Part shown: piece by piece, positions 1-7,392 of the stretch
Numbering within the stretch: the first letter of the stretch is position 1
Layout of the letters: every line of letters starts with the position of its first letter
Assembly (NCBI GenBank): GCA_964545875.1
Contig: CAZJHH010000001.1
Span: 1-64,000 of the forward strand
Direction: 5' to 3'
Length of the DNA: 64,000 nucleotides
From: DAIPKP01 sp964545875
Lineage (GTDB): Bacteria; Synergistota; Synergistia; Synergistales; Aminiphilaceae
Made by a program: the position numbers and the translations under genes
Notes under the pieces: model-generated
What the model saw: the letters and a program-made list of their open reading frames with translations, nothing else
What the model was told of the DNA's origin: nothing
Database searches by the model: none

Positions 1-167
1 TCCGGAGCCAGATGGCGGAAGTGGCGGCGGCGGCGGAGCGCGTGGCCCTGGGAGGGGAGGAGATGGCCAAGATCAGCGGAGATCTCCAGGAGCGCATCGG
101 AGCCTTTATCCTGGACGAACCCTCCCGCCAGAGTCCCAAGGCTCTCGCCGGTAAAAACCGATCCTGA
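1..167 (+). CDS. Methyl-accepting chemotaxis protein, C-terminal fragment (5' end outside window)
   Basis: Frame 3 is open from the window edge to TGA at 165-167. It encodes about 54 residues ending in a helical stretch (MAEVAAAAERVALGGEEMAK, then ISGDLQERIGAFIL) that reads like the last helix of the cytoplasmic signalling hairpin of a chemoreceptor. The rest of the protein lies upstream of the window, so ligand domain and class cannot be judged. A strong Rho-independent terminator follows at 236-286, which closes this transcription unit. Known of the family: such receptors control the CheA kinase. The assignment rests on a short stretch and could also fit another coiled-coil signalling protein. 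Confidence 0.6.
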   Translation, partial: RSQMAEVAAAAERVALGGEEMAKISGDLQERIGAFILDEPSRQSPKALAGKNRS

Positions 168-235
168 AGATGCGCGAGGGCGAGCTAGGGGTATATCCGT
201 AGCGGGAGATACGTAAAAACGCAAGAGATCACCCC

Positions 236-286
236 AAAGTTCCCGGATTCGGAACCGCTTTTGTTCCGCAATCCGGGAACTTTTTT
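236..286 (+). terminator. Rho-independent terminator after the chemoreceptor
   Basis: An inverted repeat with arms AAAGTTCCCGGAT and ATCCGGGAACTTT, plus inner arms CGGAAC/GTTCCG, is followed directly by a T run at 279-286. This is a long GC-rich stem with a U tract, oriented to end the plus-strand gene. Confidence 0.85.
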
Positions 287-514
287 GTAAAGTACCTTTC
301 TCGGGGCCTTTCGGGATCCTCTTTCGAAACGGAAAAAAGATTTCTTTCCGGGGTTCTCGGGGGCATTACGCCGGAAAAAGCATGGTACTTTCGTCCCGCT
401 CCGAATTTCCCGGATATGTTCGAAAACCCAAACCTTATGGGGTTTTTTCAAGGGGTTCGCGTTTTGACTTTTCTGTATTTTCCCCTACACTTTTTTGGTG
501 AGGAGGTGTGCCCC
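287..514. other. Intergenic leader before the propeller gene
   Basis: No convincing gene is seen. The frame of the next gene stays open back to 416, but the part before 515 lacks a ribosome site and does not look like protein. A promoter for the exported-protein cluster should lie here; I could not choose one with confidence. Confidence 0.4.
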
Positions 515-2416
515 ATGCCTTTTGTACACCGAGCTTTCGCTGTCAAGAGCTTGAAGATCCTTTTTTTCGTGCTGATTCTTTCGGAAATGCTCTCCCGGGC
601 ATGGGCCCAAGCTCCGGTGCTGGATATCCGGGCAGATCCCGAAGAAGGCATCTGCTACGTGGTTACCGCAGAACCCGGAGGGCTTTACGGGCTCTCTCTC
701 TCGGATTTTCAAAATCTGGGGGGGGCCCTTTCCGAGGATGCTCTCTATTCCCTTTCTCTTTCTCCCGAGGGAAATCTCTTCCTTGCCACCTTTCAGGAAG
801 TCCTTTTTTCCTCGAACCGGGGGGGCTCCTGGAGCTCTCTCCGGGGGGGCGGAGATTTGAAAAATTTCTACGCCACCTCCTCGGGAACCTTTGTGGGGGT
901 CTCCTGGAAAAAGGGGCTTCTCTGGGCCTCCCGGGAAAATCCGGAGTTCCGGGAAGCTTCCGGAGAGATGGGCCATGTGGTGATAACCGAGATTTTGGAA
1001 ACTCCCGAGGGAACTCTCTGGGCTGCCACCTTCGGCGGAGGAGTGTTTGCTTCTTCGGACGGGGGCAGAAGCTGGGAGCCCCGCAACGAGGGATTGGGAA
1101 ACTTTTTCGTGCTCTCCCTGGCCCGGAATGCTTCGAAGGGGGTTCTTTATGCGGGAACCTACGAAGGAGGAGTCTATCGCCGGGTCGGAGAGTCTTTCTG
1201 GGAACCTTTTTCCCGGGGGCTCCCGGAAAGAGCCATCGTTCAGGCCCTGGAGGTGGATTCCGAGGGAACTCTCTGGGGAGGAACCCATCGAAAAGGAGCT
1301 TTTCGGGCCTCCTTCGAAGGAGAGTGGCGCCCCTTTTCCGAAAATACCGAGGACGCCTCCCTTTCGGTGAACGCTCTGGAGACCTTTGCGCAGGGCATGC
1401 TGGGAGGAACTCAGGAGAGAGGGCTTCTTTTCGCCGCCTCCGGAGCTCCGCCGTGGATGCCCCTGGAGATTTCGGATCCCCTTACGGGGCTTTCGGAAAC
1501 TTCCGAGGGAATTCTCCTGGCGCTCTCCCGGTCGGGAATTCTCTACGAAGCTCTGCGAAAGGAAGGCCCCTGGAGAGAATGGGGAAGAATCGAAAGTTCC
1601 TTTCCCTGCCAAAGCCTGTCGCTCCTTTCGGATAGAATCTTTCTCGCGGGTACCTCCCGGGGAAGCTGGCTTTCCGAGGATGGCGGCAAAAGCTGGATCT
1701 TCCGGAGCTTTCCTGCTCCTGCGGAAGAGGATGTCCGAGAGGATTTCGGCCCTCCTCCGGGAGAATGGGGAGGCCTGGTGGGGATGGTGCAGCTGGGTTC
1801 CTCCGTGATGGCCGCCACGAGCTACAAGGGGCTTTTCCGCTCTTCCCGAGGCTGGAGCTGGAGCCTGGAGGAAAGAGCCCGGGAGGATATCGAGGGACGG
1901 TATCTTTACGACATGGCTTCGGACGGAGAAAGCCGCATCGCCCTGGGAACCGACCGGGGGCTTTCCTACTCTCGGGATTCCGGGAACAGCTGGATACATG
2001 TTTACGTGAACTATGGGCTCTCCTCGGTGCTTTTCGATGATGCGGGAACTCTCTGGGGGGTCTCCCGAAACGGTATCTGGCGCTTCGTTCCTCCCGAGAT
2101 GGAGCCTTCCCTGGTACCGGTTTCCGGATATTCCTGGTCTCCCACGGTCTACTTTACCCGGCTTCTTTCCGGAGAAGAGGGCTCTTTGCTGGGGCTTCTC
2201 AAAAACGACCTTGTCCGGCTCGTTCCGGCGGGGGAAGGGCTTGCCCTGAAAAAAACGACCCTGGGAAATGCGGAGGTTCTCTCCTCTCTCCGGCTTTTCC
2301 GGGGAGGCATGCTTTTGGGGAGCGAAAGGGGCTTTTATTTTTCCGGAGACCGGGGCGAAACCTGGCAGGAGGGGCATGTGCCCCGAAATCTCTTCAACCT
2401 TTCCGAAGGGCGGTGA
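515..2416 (+). CDS. Exported beta-propeller protein with Asp-box (BNR-like) repeats
   Basis: The ATG at 515 is chosen because AGGAGGTG lies 7-14 bases before it and because it is followed at once by a signal peptide: basic start, hydrophobic core LKILFFVLIL, cleavage after AWA near residue 31. The 633-residue product carries repeated Asp-box motifs of the form S-x-D-x-G-x-S/T-W near residues 99, 180, 387, 487 and 611 (for example SSDGGRSW, SEDGGKSW), each in a sheet-rich repeat also rich in GTLWAAT/GGVF motifs. This is the layout of a multi-bladed propeller of the sialidase/BNR or two-component-sensor type. No catalytic sialidase residues could be assigned, so it is more likely a binding or surface protein. 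It is the first gene of a co-directional set, overlapping the next by four bases (GTGA). Confidence 0.8.
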   Translation: MPFVHRAFAVKSLKILFFVLILSEMLSRAWAQAPVLDIRADPEEGICYVVTAEPGGLYGLSLSDFQNLGGALSEDALYSLSLSPEGNLFLATFQEVLFSSNRGGSWSSLRGGGDLKNFYATSSGTFVGVSWKKGLLWASRENPEFREASGEMGHVVITEILETPEGTLWAATFGGGVFASSDGGRSWEPRNEGLGNFFVLSLARNASKGVLYAGTYEGGVYRRVGESFWEPFSRGLPERAIVQALEVDSEGTLWGGTHRKGAFRASFEGEWRPFSENTEDASLSVNALETFAQGMLGGTQERGLLFAASGAPPWMPLEISDPLTGLSETSEGILLALSRSGILYEALRKEGPWREWGRIESSFPCQSLSLLSDRIFLAGTSRGSWLSEDGGKSWIFRSFPAPAEEDVREDFGPPPGEWGGLVGMVQLGSSVMAATSYKGLFRSSRGWSWSLEERAREDIEGRYLYDMASDGESRIALGTDRGLSYSRDSGNSWIHVYVNYGLSSVLFDDAGTLWGVSRNGIWRFVPPEMEPSLVPVSGYSWSPTVYFTRLLSGEEGSLLGLLKNDLVRLVPAGEGLALKKTTLGNAEVLSSLRLFRGGMLLGSERGFYFSGDRGETWQEGHVPRNLFNLSEGR

Positions 2417-3606
2417 AGACCATGCGAGAACTGTACCGCCGAGGCGGAGCCCTTCTGTTTTTCCTTCTCGCCCTGGGATCCTTTCTTTCCATGCGAGAGG
2501 TGGTTCTCCGGATAGCCCCGGTGGATATGGGTGCGGAGTACCGGCGGGCCTACACTCCCGTTCAGGGATGGGGGGCCACTGCGGCGAGCCGGGCCTTTCT
2601 TCGGGATACCAGCCGCTTTATCCCCCTGGCGGCCTTTATCGAAAAGGAGATTGGGGAGAGGGGAATGAGGGTTTCCGGTCCCGCCTGGGAGAGGCTTTCC
2701 GCCTTTCTCTTCGACGGTGCTTCCGAAAAAGATCTTGCCTCCAGAAGGAGCGAGGATGTTTACGATACCGGGAGCCTTTACTTCACTCCCTCCGAGGAGC
2801 CCTTTCGGGAGGTTTACGAAAGCATGGAGGAGCGGGATCAACCCTTTCGGTATCTTCGGTTCTACTCTTCCCGGGGCCCCCGGTTTTTCTCCCTTTCCTC
2901 GCTAGATCCCGGCACCGCCGCCTCTCGGGGAGTGCCCTCCTTCGTACTTCGGCCCTTCCGGCGCTTTTCCCTTTTTTTCCTGATTTGTGCTCTGGGAATA
3001 TACTTCTTGCTGCCGAGTAGAAAGGCTCCCGAAGACGCTCTGGGCTATTCCCGGATGGGCAGCGTGTACGTGCCGGATGTACTCGGGCTTTTCCTTTCGG
3101 GCCTCTTCTTCGGGGCTCCCTTTCTCATGGTTCCCGAGATTTTTCAGACTGCCAGGGTGCTCAGTTTTTCCGAGGGAAGCCTTTATTTCACCCTCTTTTG
3201 GTGGTTCCTGGCGGCCCTTGCCGCAACCCTTTTCTACGTATCCGCCAAATATGCCACCTTCTGGCTCCTCCTCCTTCCGGAAAGGGTGGAGGTGCACACT
3301 CTCCGAGGGGATTGGAATATGGCCTATCAGGATATTCAGCTGGCGGATTTCAAGGATTACCGTCCTCCCGGGGGACTGCGGATTATGATGAGACTGGGAT
3401 CCCTTATGGAGCCTCGCCTTTTGGCTCAGAGCCTTCTTCTGGAAAGCCGCCGGGATTGGGGAGTACGGCTGGTGCGAAAAGATGGCGAAAGCTTTTCCTT
3501 TCTCTGCTCAGGCCTCCGGGGGGTACGCCTCTTTTTCGAGGCCCTGGAAAGGGCGGGAGTGCCTCTTTCGGAAAAGCTCCGGGAGGTTGTGAATGGAAGA
3601 GAATAG
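2413..3606 (+). CDS. Multi-pass membrane protein of unknown function
   Basis: The start GTG at 2413 overlaps the previous stop (GTGA), indicating translational coupling; ATG 2422 is an alternative. The 397-residue product has an N-terminal membrane segment (LLFFLLALGSFLSM), a roughly 150-residue extracytoplasmic segment, then hydrophobic segments around residues 185-205 (FSLFFLICALGIYFLL), 225-245 and 260-295 (LFWWFLAALAATLFYVSA). A C-terminal stretch after about residue 300 is sheet-rich and could be a small PH-like cytoplasmic domain; that is only an impression. I do not recognise a family. Because it is coupled to the exported propeller protein, it may anchor, export or sense that protein (inference). 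Confidence 0.7.
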   Translation: MKTMRELYRRGGALLFFLLALGSFLSMREVVLRIAPVDMGAEYRRAYTPVQGWGATAASRAFLRDTSRFIPLAAFIEKEIGERGMRVSGPAWERLSAFLFDGASEKDLASRRSEDVYDTGSLYFTPSEEPFREVYESMEERDQPFRYLRFYSSRGPRFFSLSSLDPGTAASRGVPSFVLRPFRRFSLFFLICALGIYFLLPSRKAPEDALGYSRMGSVYVPDVLGLFLSGLFFGAPFLMVPEIFQTARVLSFSEGSLYFTLFWWFLAALAATLFYVSAKYATFWLLLLPERVEVHTLRGDWNMAYQDIQLADFKDYRPPGGLRIMMRLGSLMEPRLLAQSLLLESRRDWGVRLVRKDGESFSFLCSGLRGVRLFFEALERAGVPLSEKLREVVNGRE

Positions 3607-3633
3607 AGAGATTTCCCGTTTTCCTGGGCAGAA

Positions 3634-3668
3634 AAATACGAGGGCTCCGGGGTTTTTGCGGAGCTTTT
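3634..3668 (+). terminator. Weak hairpin between 3606 and the next gene
   Basis: Arms GGCTCCG and CGGAGCT enclose a T-rich loop and are followed by TTTTGG. It may partly end transcription after the membrane protein; the stem is short, so confidence is low. Confidence 0.3.
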
Positions 3669-3705
3669 GGGTGATAATCATGATTGCAAAGGTGGTGACC
3701 CCGTG

Positions 3706-4527
3706 ATGCGCAGTACATGGATCCCTTTTTCCAGAGTTGTTGCATGTGCGGTATGGTTTTTTCTCGCCCTGGGCCTGGCTTTTTTTCCCCTGTTTGCGGA
3801 GATTTCCAAAACGGAGGCTGGGACAAGAGAGAACCTTTTACAGCCCCTGGAGGAGCGAATCGCCCTTCTTGAAAAGGCCCTGGAATACCGTATGGAGGGA
3901 GAAGCGAAGGAGATTCGGGGAGATGCAGTCGGTGCTCTGGCGGCCTATCGGCAGAGCTACGCCCTTTACGAAGATCCCTTTCTGGAAGAAAAAATCCGCT
4001 TCCTGGAGAAAGTGGCGGAACAGCTTTCCGGAACGCTTCCTTCCGGAAGGATTCCCCCGGACCTGGAACCTTTGCGGGAGCGTATCGCTTACCTCGAAAG
4101 GCTTTTAGCCGGCCCGGGCTTTTCGGAAGATTTCGTGGATCCCCTGGGGGAGAATTTATTCGAGGACGAGGATGCCGATTGGAGAAACTATCCGGACCTG
4201 GCGGAGGAAAAGGCCGCCATCGAAGAGAACTTCGAAGAATTCCGAAGCGCTCTGAAAGAGAAGGATATTCCCCGGGCGGTGAGCCATATCGACCTGGGAT
4301 GCCGGGAGGAATACGCCGCCCTCTTCGCCCATAATCCCGAGGCCATGCCTTCCTTTGCGGAGATTCTGGAAAAGGCGGAGATGAGCTTTCTCGCCGCGGC
4401 AGATCGTGCGGATCCCGCAACCAGCACAAGCCTCCGCACCTCGGAATATGCGGTGGAACTCGATGGCTTTACCTTTTACGTTCGGTGGATCAAGGTGGAG
4501 GATCGATGGGTACTCTTCGATTTTTAA
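3706..4527 (+). CDS. Exported protein with one TPR-like motif and an NTF2-like C-terminal part
   Basis: The reading frame is open from a TTG at 3667, but the ATG at 3706, with AAAGGTGGTG upstream, places a clear signal peptide or membrane anchor at the N-terminus (ACAVWFFLALGLAFFPLFAE). After it comes a helical segment holding AVGALAAYRQSYALYEDP, which matches the TPR-like repeat used several times in the exported proteins at 7393 and 44950. The last 110 residues (AIEENFEEFRSALKEKDIPR to RWIKVEDRWVLFDF) have the helix-then-sheet pattern of small NTF2/SnoaL-like or DUF4878-like domains, although no family can be named with certainty. 273 residues. Function unknown; the shared repeat suggests it works with the neighbouring exported proteins. 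Confidence 0.65.
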   Translation: MRSTWIPFSRVVACAVWFFLALGLAFFPLFAEISKTEAGTRENLLQPLEERIALLEKALEYRMEGEAKEIRGDAVGALAAYRQSYALYEDPFLEEKIRFLEKVAEQLSGTLPSGRIPPDLEPLRERIAYLERLLAGPGFSEDFVDPLGENLFEDEDADWRNYPDLAEEKAAIEENFEEFRSALKEKDIPRAVSHIDLGCREEYAALFAHNPEAMPSFAEILEKAEMSFLAAADRADPATSTSLRTSEYAVELDGFTFYVRWIKVEDRWVLFDF

Positions 4528-4572
4528 CGTTTCCGCCGGAGTATCGTTGCCACCGAAAGGGAGGAAAAAACC

Positions 4573-7371
4573 ATGTGGTGTGGTAAAAATAAAAACTTGA
4601 GAACGGTTCTCGTGCCCATTCTACTCTTCTGGATCTTCCTGATTCCCTCCTTCGTGGAGGCATGGAGCCAGGCTCCTCACAGCCAGATCAACGCCGAAGC
4701 TCTCCGTCTCTTTTTGAGGCAGGCCAAGGGAGAGGAAAAGTTCCGCCTGGGGCCCTTCGCTCAAGGGGCCTTTCAAGAGCACCTCCGGGGGGTGGGGGTG
4801 ACAAGCTCCTCCCTGAAGGCCGGGGACTTCGTTTCCCGGGAGATGAATCTCTCCATGCAGCGCTGGATCATCATGGGGGGGGACTGGGCCGACGAGCCCC
4901 ATCTCTTCTCTTCGGTGCGGCACTTCTACGATCCTCTGCGGATGGAGGGGGTGGCCTATCTGACCGATCAGAGCTGGGCCCATGGGTTGTACGACAGCCC
5001 CCAGATCGATGCCCGATCCTGGGGGGTGGATCATCCGGAAAACCCCTTTACCTTTTTTACCGCCCTCTCCTCCTACAAGGCGGCCCTGGAGGTTCGGGAG
5101 GATGTTCCTCTTCCCCAGCAGATAGGCATGCCCCACTTCAAAACCACCCTGAACCTCGTTGCCCGGAATCATGAGGATCAGCGGAACCTCTACCTTTCTC
5201 GGGCCTACCGCGCTCTGGGGGAGTCCATGCACATGCTGGGAGACATGACCCAGCCCGCTCACGTGCGGAACGATTCCCATCCCATGGACGAGCCCATCGA
5301 GATTTCCATCTTTCCGGAGCATGTCCGGGCTGCCGCCGGGAATCCCTTTATCGACTCCCACATTCGTCCCTACTTGGAAAGCGCCGGGGGAACTCTTCAG
5401 GAACCTCTGGAGCTCTTTCATCAGGTGGCAAGCTTTATTAACAAAACCTTCTACACCATGGACACCATCTACGACGGCCCCTCGGGGGCGCTGCCCAACA
5501 ATCGGCAGAAGCCTTACCCCGCTCCCCAGTTCAAGGATCTGGAAGAGGTAAAGACCACGGTTCAGGGTTTTCTCATGCCTCGCAGTGTGAGCAAGTTCTA
5601 CGGCCTTTTCGACGCAGTCAAACGGGTGCCCATGGCCCAGGAGCGGCTGAGTTTTCACTGGTTCGATCCGGAGCAGAGCTTTCTCGGAGGTTTTGATCCC
5701 CTCAAGGAGAAGGTTGCCCGAGGGGTGGCGGGGAGGCTCGGCAGGCTCGGGCGATATCATGTTCCTCACGCCTTCGCTCCTTCTCAGGGAGAGGTACTGC
5801 TTCCCCTGGCCATCTATGCCTGTGCGGATTTGCTGGAGCTCTTTTTTCCCACTCTGGAACTGAAGGCGGAGTTTGAAGAGAGCGAGCTTTTCCCCGAAAG
5901 CGAAACCGGAGCAGATCCCTCGGAGGATGTGGAGGGAGTGCCCATCACGGTTATTGAGATCGAATCCTCCATGGAACATCTTCAGAAAAAGGATCCCGCC
6001 TGGAAGGCCGCAGATCTCATCATCCACTATTCCGGGCCCGCGGAGTTGGTGGTGTTGGAGAAGGAGAAGCAAGAGGGAGAGGAGAGGGAGAAGGAGATAT
6101 ACACCCGAAAGCTCCTCTTCCGTAAGGGGGCCCTGGAGAAGATCGAAACCCTGGAGGGGGACTTTGAGGAGGCCCCTCTGCGGCTCTACGCCGCCCCTTC
6201 GGGAGCTACCCTCACGGAGGAACAGGCCTTCTACGAGCTGCAACATAAACAGACCGCCCTTATCCGTATAGAGGCGGGGAGCCGCCTCTTCGAAAGCCCC
6301 TCGTGGACCCTGGAGCAGGAGGCGGAGGTTTCCATACTCCCCCCCCGAATCGTGATTCTGGAGCTTATAGAAGGATGGGCAGATCAGGAGGAGATGGAAT
6401 TTGAGGCGTTGGCCACTCCCAAGGGGCTCTACCTTTTCGAATGGGATTTCGACGATGGAAGCGACCTCTTGCAGGATCGGCCGCATCCGGGAAAACGCTC
6501 CAAGGTGACCCATCTCTACCAGGGATTAAAGCCCGGACAGGAATATGCTCCCCGGGTGAAGCTCTTCGACCATGAGGAGAACTTCCTCACCGAGGATGCC
6601 ATCTCCATCAGCGTCATTCAGGGAGCGGAGCGGCATTTCTTCGAAAACCGAACCTTCTGGACCACGGGTTCTCCCTTCGGCAACGACCCTTCGGTGACCT
6701 TCCCCGAAGTGCCCCTGAAACTGAAGCTTGAGGCTGCGGGGCTTTCCGGGGACATTCTTCCGGAGACCCCCGAGGCAAAGAGGCTCGAAAAGATGACCGG
6801 AGCCGTGGCAAATGCGGGAAATGCCATGAAGGAACAGATGCTTCAGGAAATGGCCAGAATGGGCGTCACCCTTACGGATGCCCAGCTTCAGGAGGCTCTG
6901 GGGCAGGCCCTGGCCCTGAGCGGCCTCGGAGGAGCGGGGCAGGATCCCCGGACGGTGCCGGGACGAAAGGTTCTGGCTTCGGGATATGCGGTACGGGGTA
7001 AACCTCTTACCCTCACGCTTTCGGTGGCTCTCGCCGCCATTCCCCCCGTGGGGGTTTCCATGCCCGAAACGCCCCCCCTGGAGGGGCGGGTGACGGTGAC
7101 GAAGTGCTTTTTCACCACGGGATTTCTTTCCAGCACTTCAATTTCCGGAAGCTCCGGAAGTGCTTCGGTCTCCTGGACTCCGGGAAAGGATGCCCAGGTT
7201 CCCGAATCCTTTTCGGTGGACCTTGTGATGTATTACTCTCTGGATTTCTACAAGCGGGGAACCCAGGAACCCTGGCTCGACAGCGGTGTACCGGTGCGAT
7301 ACGACAATCTTTCGGTGAGCTTTCCCGTGGGGATCTGTTTCTTCCCCTTGAGCCGTTACGAAAAAGAGTAG
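4573..7371 (+). CDS. Exported S1/P1 nuclease / zinc-dependent phospholipase C-like enzyme with PKD-like domain
   Basis: ATG 4573 follows GGGAGG. A signal peptide ends FVEA, making Trp31 the first mature residue and His36 the sixth. In nuclease P1, Trp1 and His6 bind zinc, so the spacing matches. Further ligands fit too: WADE with Asp107, RHF with His117, and HMLGDMTQPAH with His220, Asp224 and His230, whose 4- and 6-residue spacing equals that of P1 His116/Asp120/His126. This supports a three-zinc phosphoesterase cleaving nucleic acid or phospholipid outside the cell. At 932 residues it is roughly three times the usual family length. Residues about 590-680 look like a PKD fold (FEWDFDDGSD), and the C-terminal 250 residues are sheet-rich and unassigned, perhaps a surface-binding part. 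Substrate cannot be decided from sequence. Confidence 0.8.
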   Translation: MWCGKNKNLRTVLVPILLFWIFLIPSFVEAWSQAPHSQINAEALRLFLRQAKGEEKFRLGPFAQGAFQEHLRGVGVTSSSLKAGDFVSREMNLSMQRWIIMGGDWADEPHLFSSVRHFYDPLRMEGVAYLTDQSWAHGLYDSPQIDARSWGVDHPENPFTFFTALSSYKAALEVREDVPLPQQIGMPHFKTTLNLVARNHEDQRNLYLSRAYRALGESMHMLGDMTQPAHVRNDSHPMDEPIEISIFPEHVRAAAGNPFIDSHIRPYLESAGGTLQEPLELFHQVASFINKTFYTMDTIYDGPSGALPNNRQKPYPAPQFKDLEEVKTTVQGFLMPRSVSKFYGLFDAVKRVPMAQERLSFHWFDPEQSFLGGFDPLKEKVARGVAGRLGRLGRYHVPHAFAPSQGEVLLPLAIYACADLLELFFPTLELKAEFEESELFPESETGADPSEDVEGVPITVIEIESSMEHLQKKDPAWKAADLIIHYSGPAELVVLEKEKQEGEEREKEIYTRKLLFRKGALEKIETLEGDFEEAPLRLYAAPSGATLTEEQAFYELQHKQTALIRIEAGSRLFESPSWTLEQEAEVSILPPRIVILELIEGWADQEEMEFEALATPKGLYLFEWDFDDGSDLLQDRPHPGKRSKVTHLYQGLKPGQEYAPRVKLFDHEENFLTEDAISISVIQGAERHFFENRTFWTTGSPFGNDPSVTFPEVPLKLKLEAAGLSGDILPETPEAKRLEKMTGAVANAGNAMKEQMLQEMARMGVTLTDAQLQEALGQALALSGLGGAGQDPRTVPGRKVLASGYAVRGKPLTLTLSVALAAIPPVGVSMPETPPLEGRVTVTKCFFTTGFLSSTSISGSSGSASVSWTPGKDAQVPESFSVDLVMYYSLDFYKRGTQEPWLDSGVPVRYDNLSVSFPVGICFFPLSRYEKE

Positions 7372-7392
7372 CGAGAAAAGGAGGTTGGGATC

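Noticed and set aside
485..2377. 630-codon open frame on the minus strand across the propeller gene
   Set aside because: It mirrors the plus-strand gene, has no ribosome site, and its translation is Pro/Ser/Gly/Arg-rich without domains. Long antisense frames are common opposite GC-rich genes.
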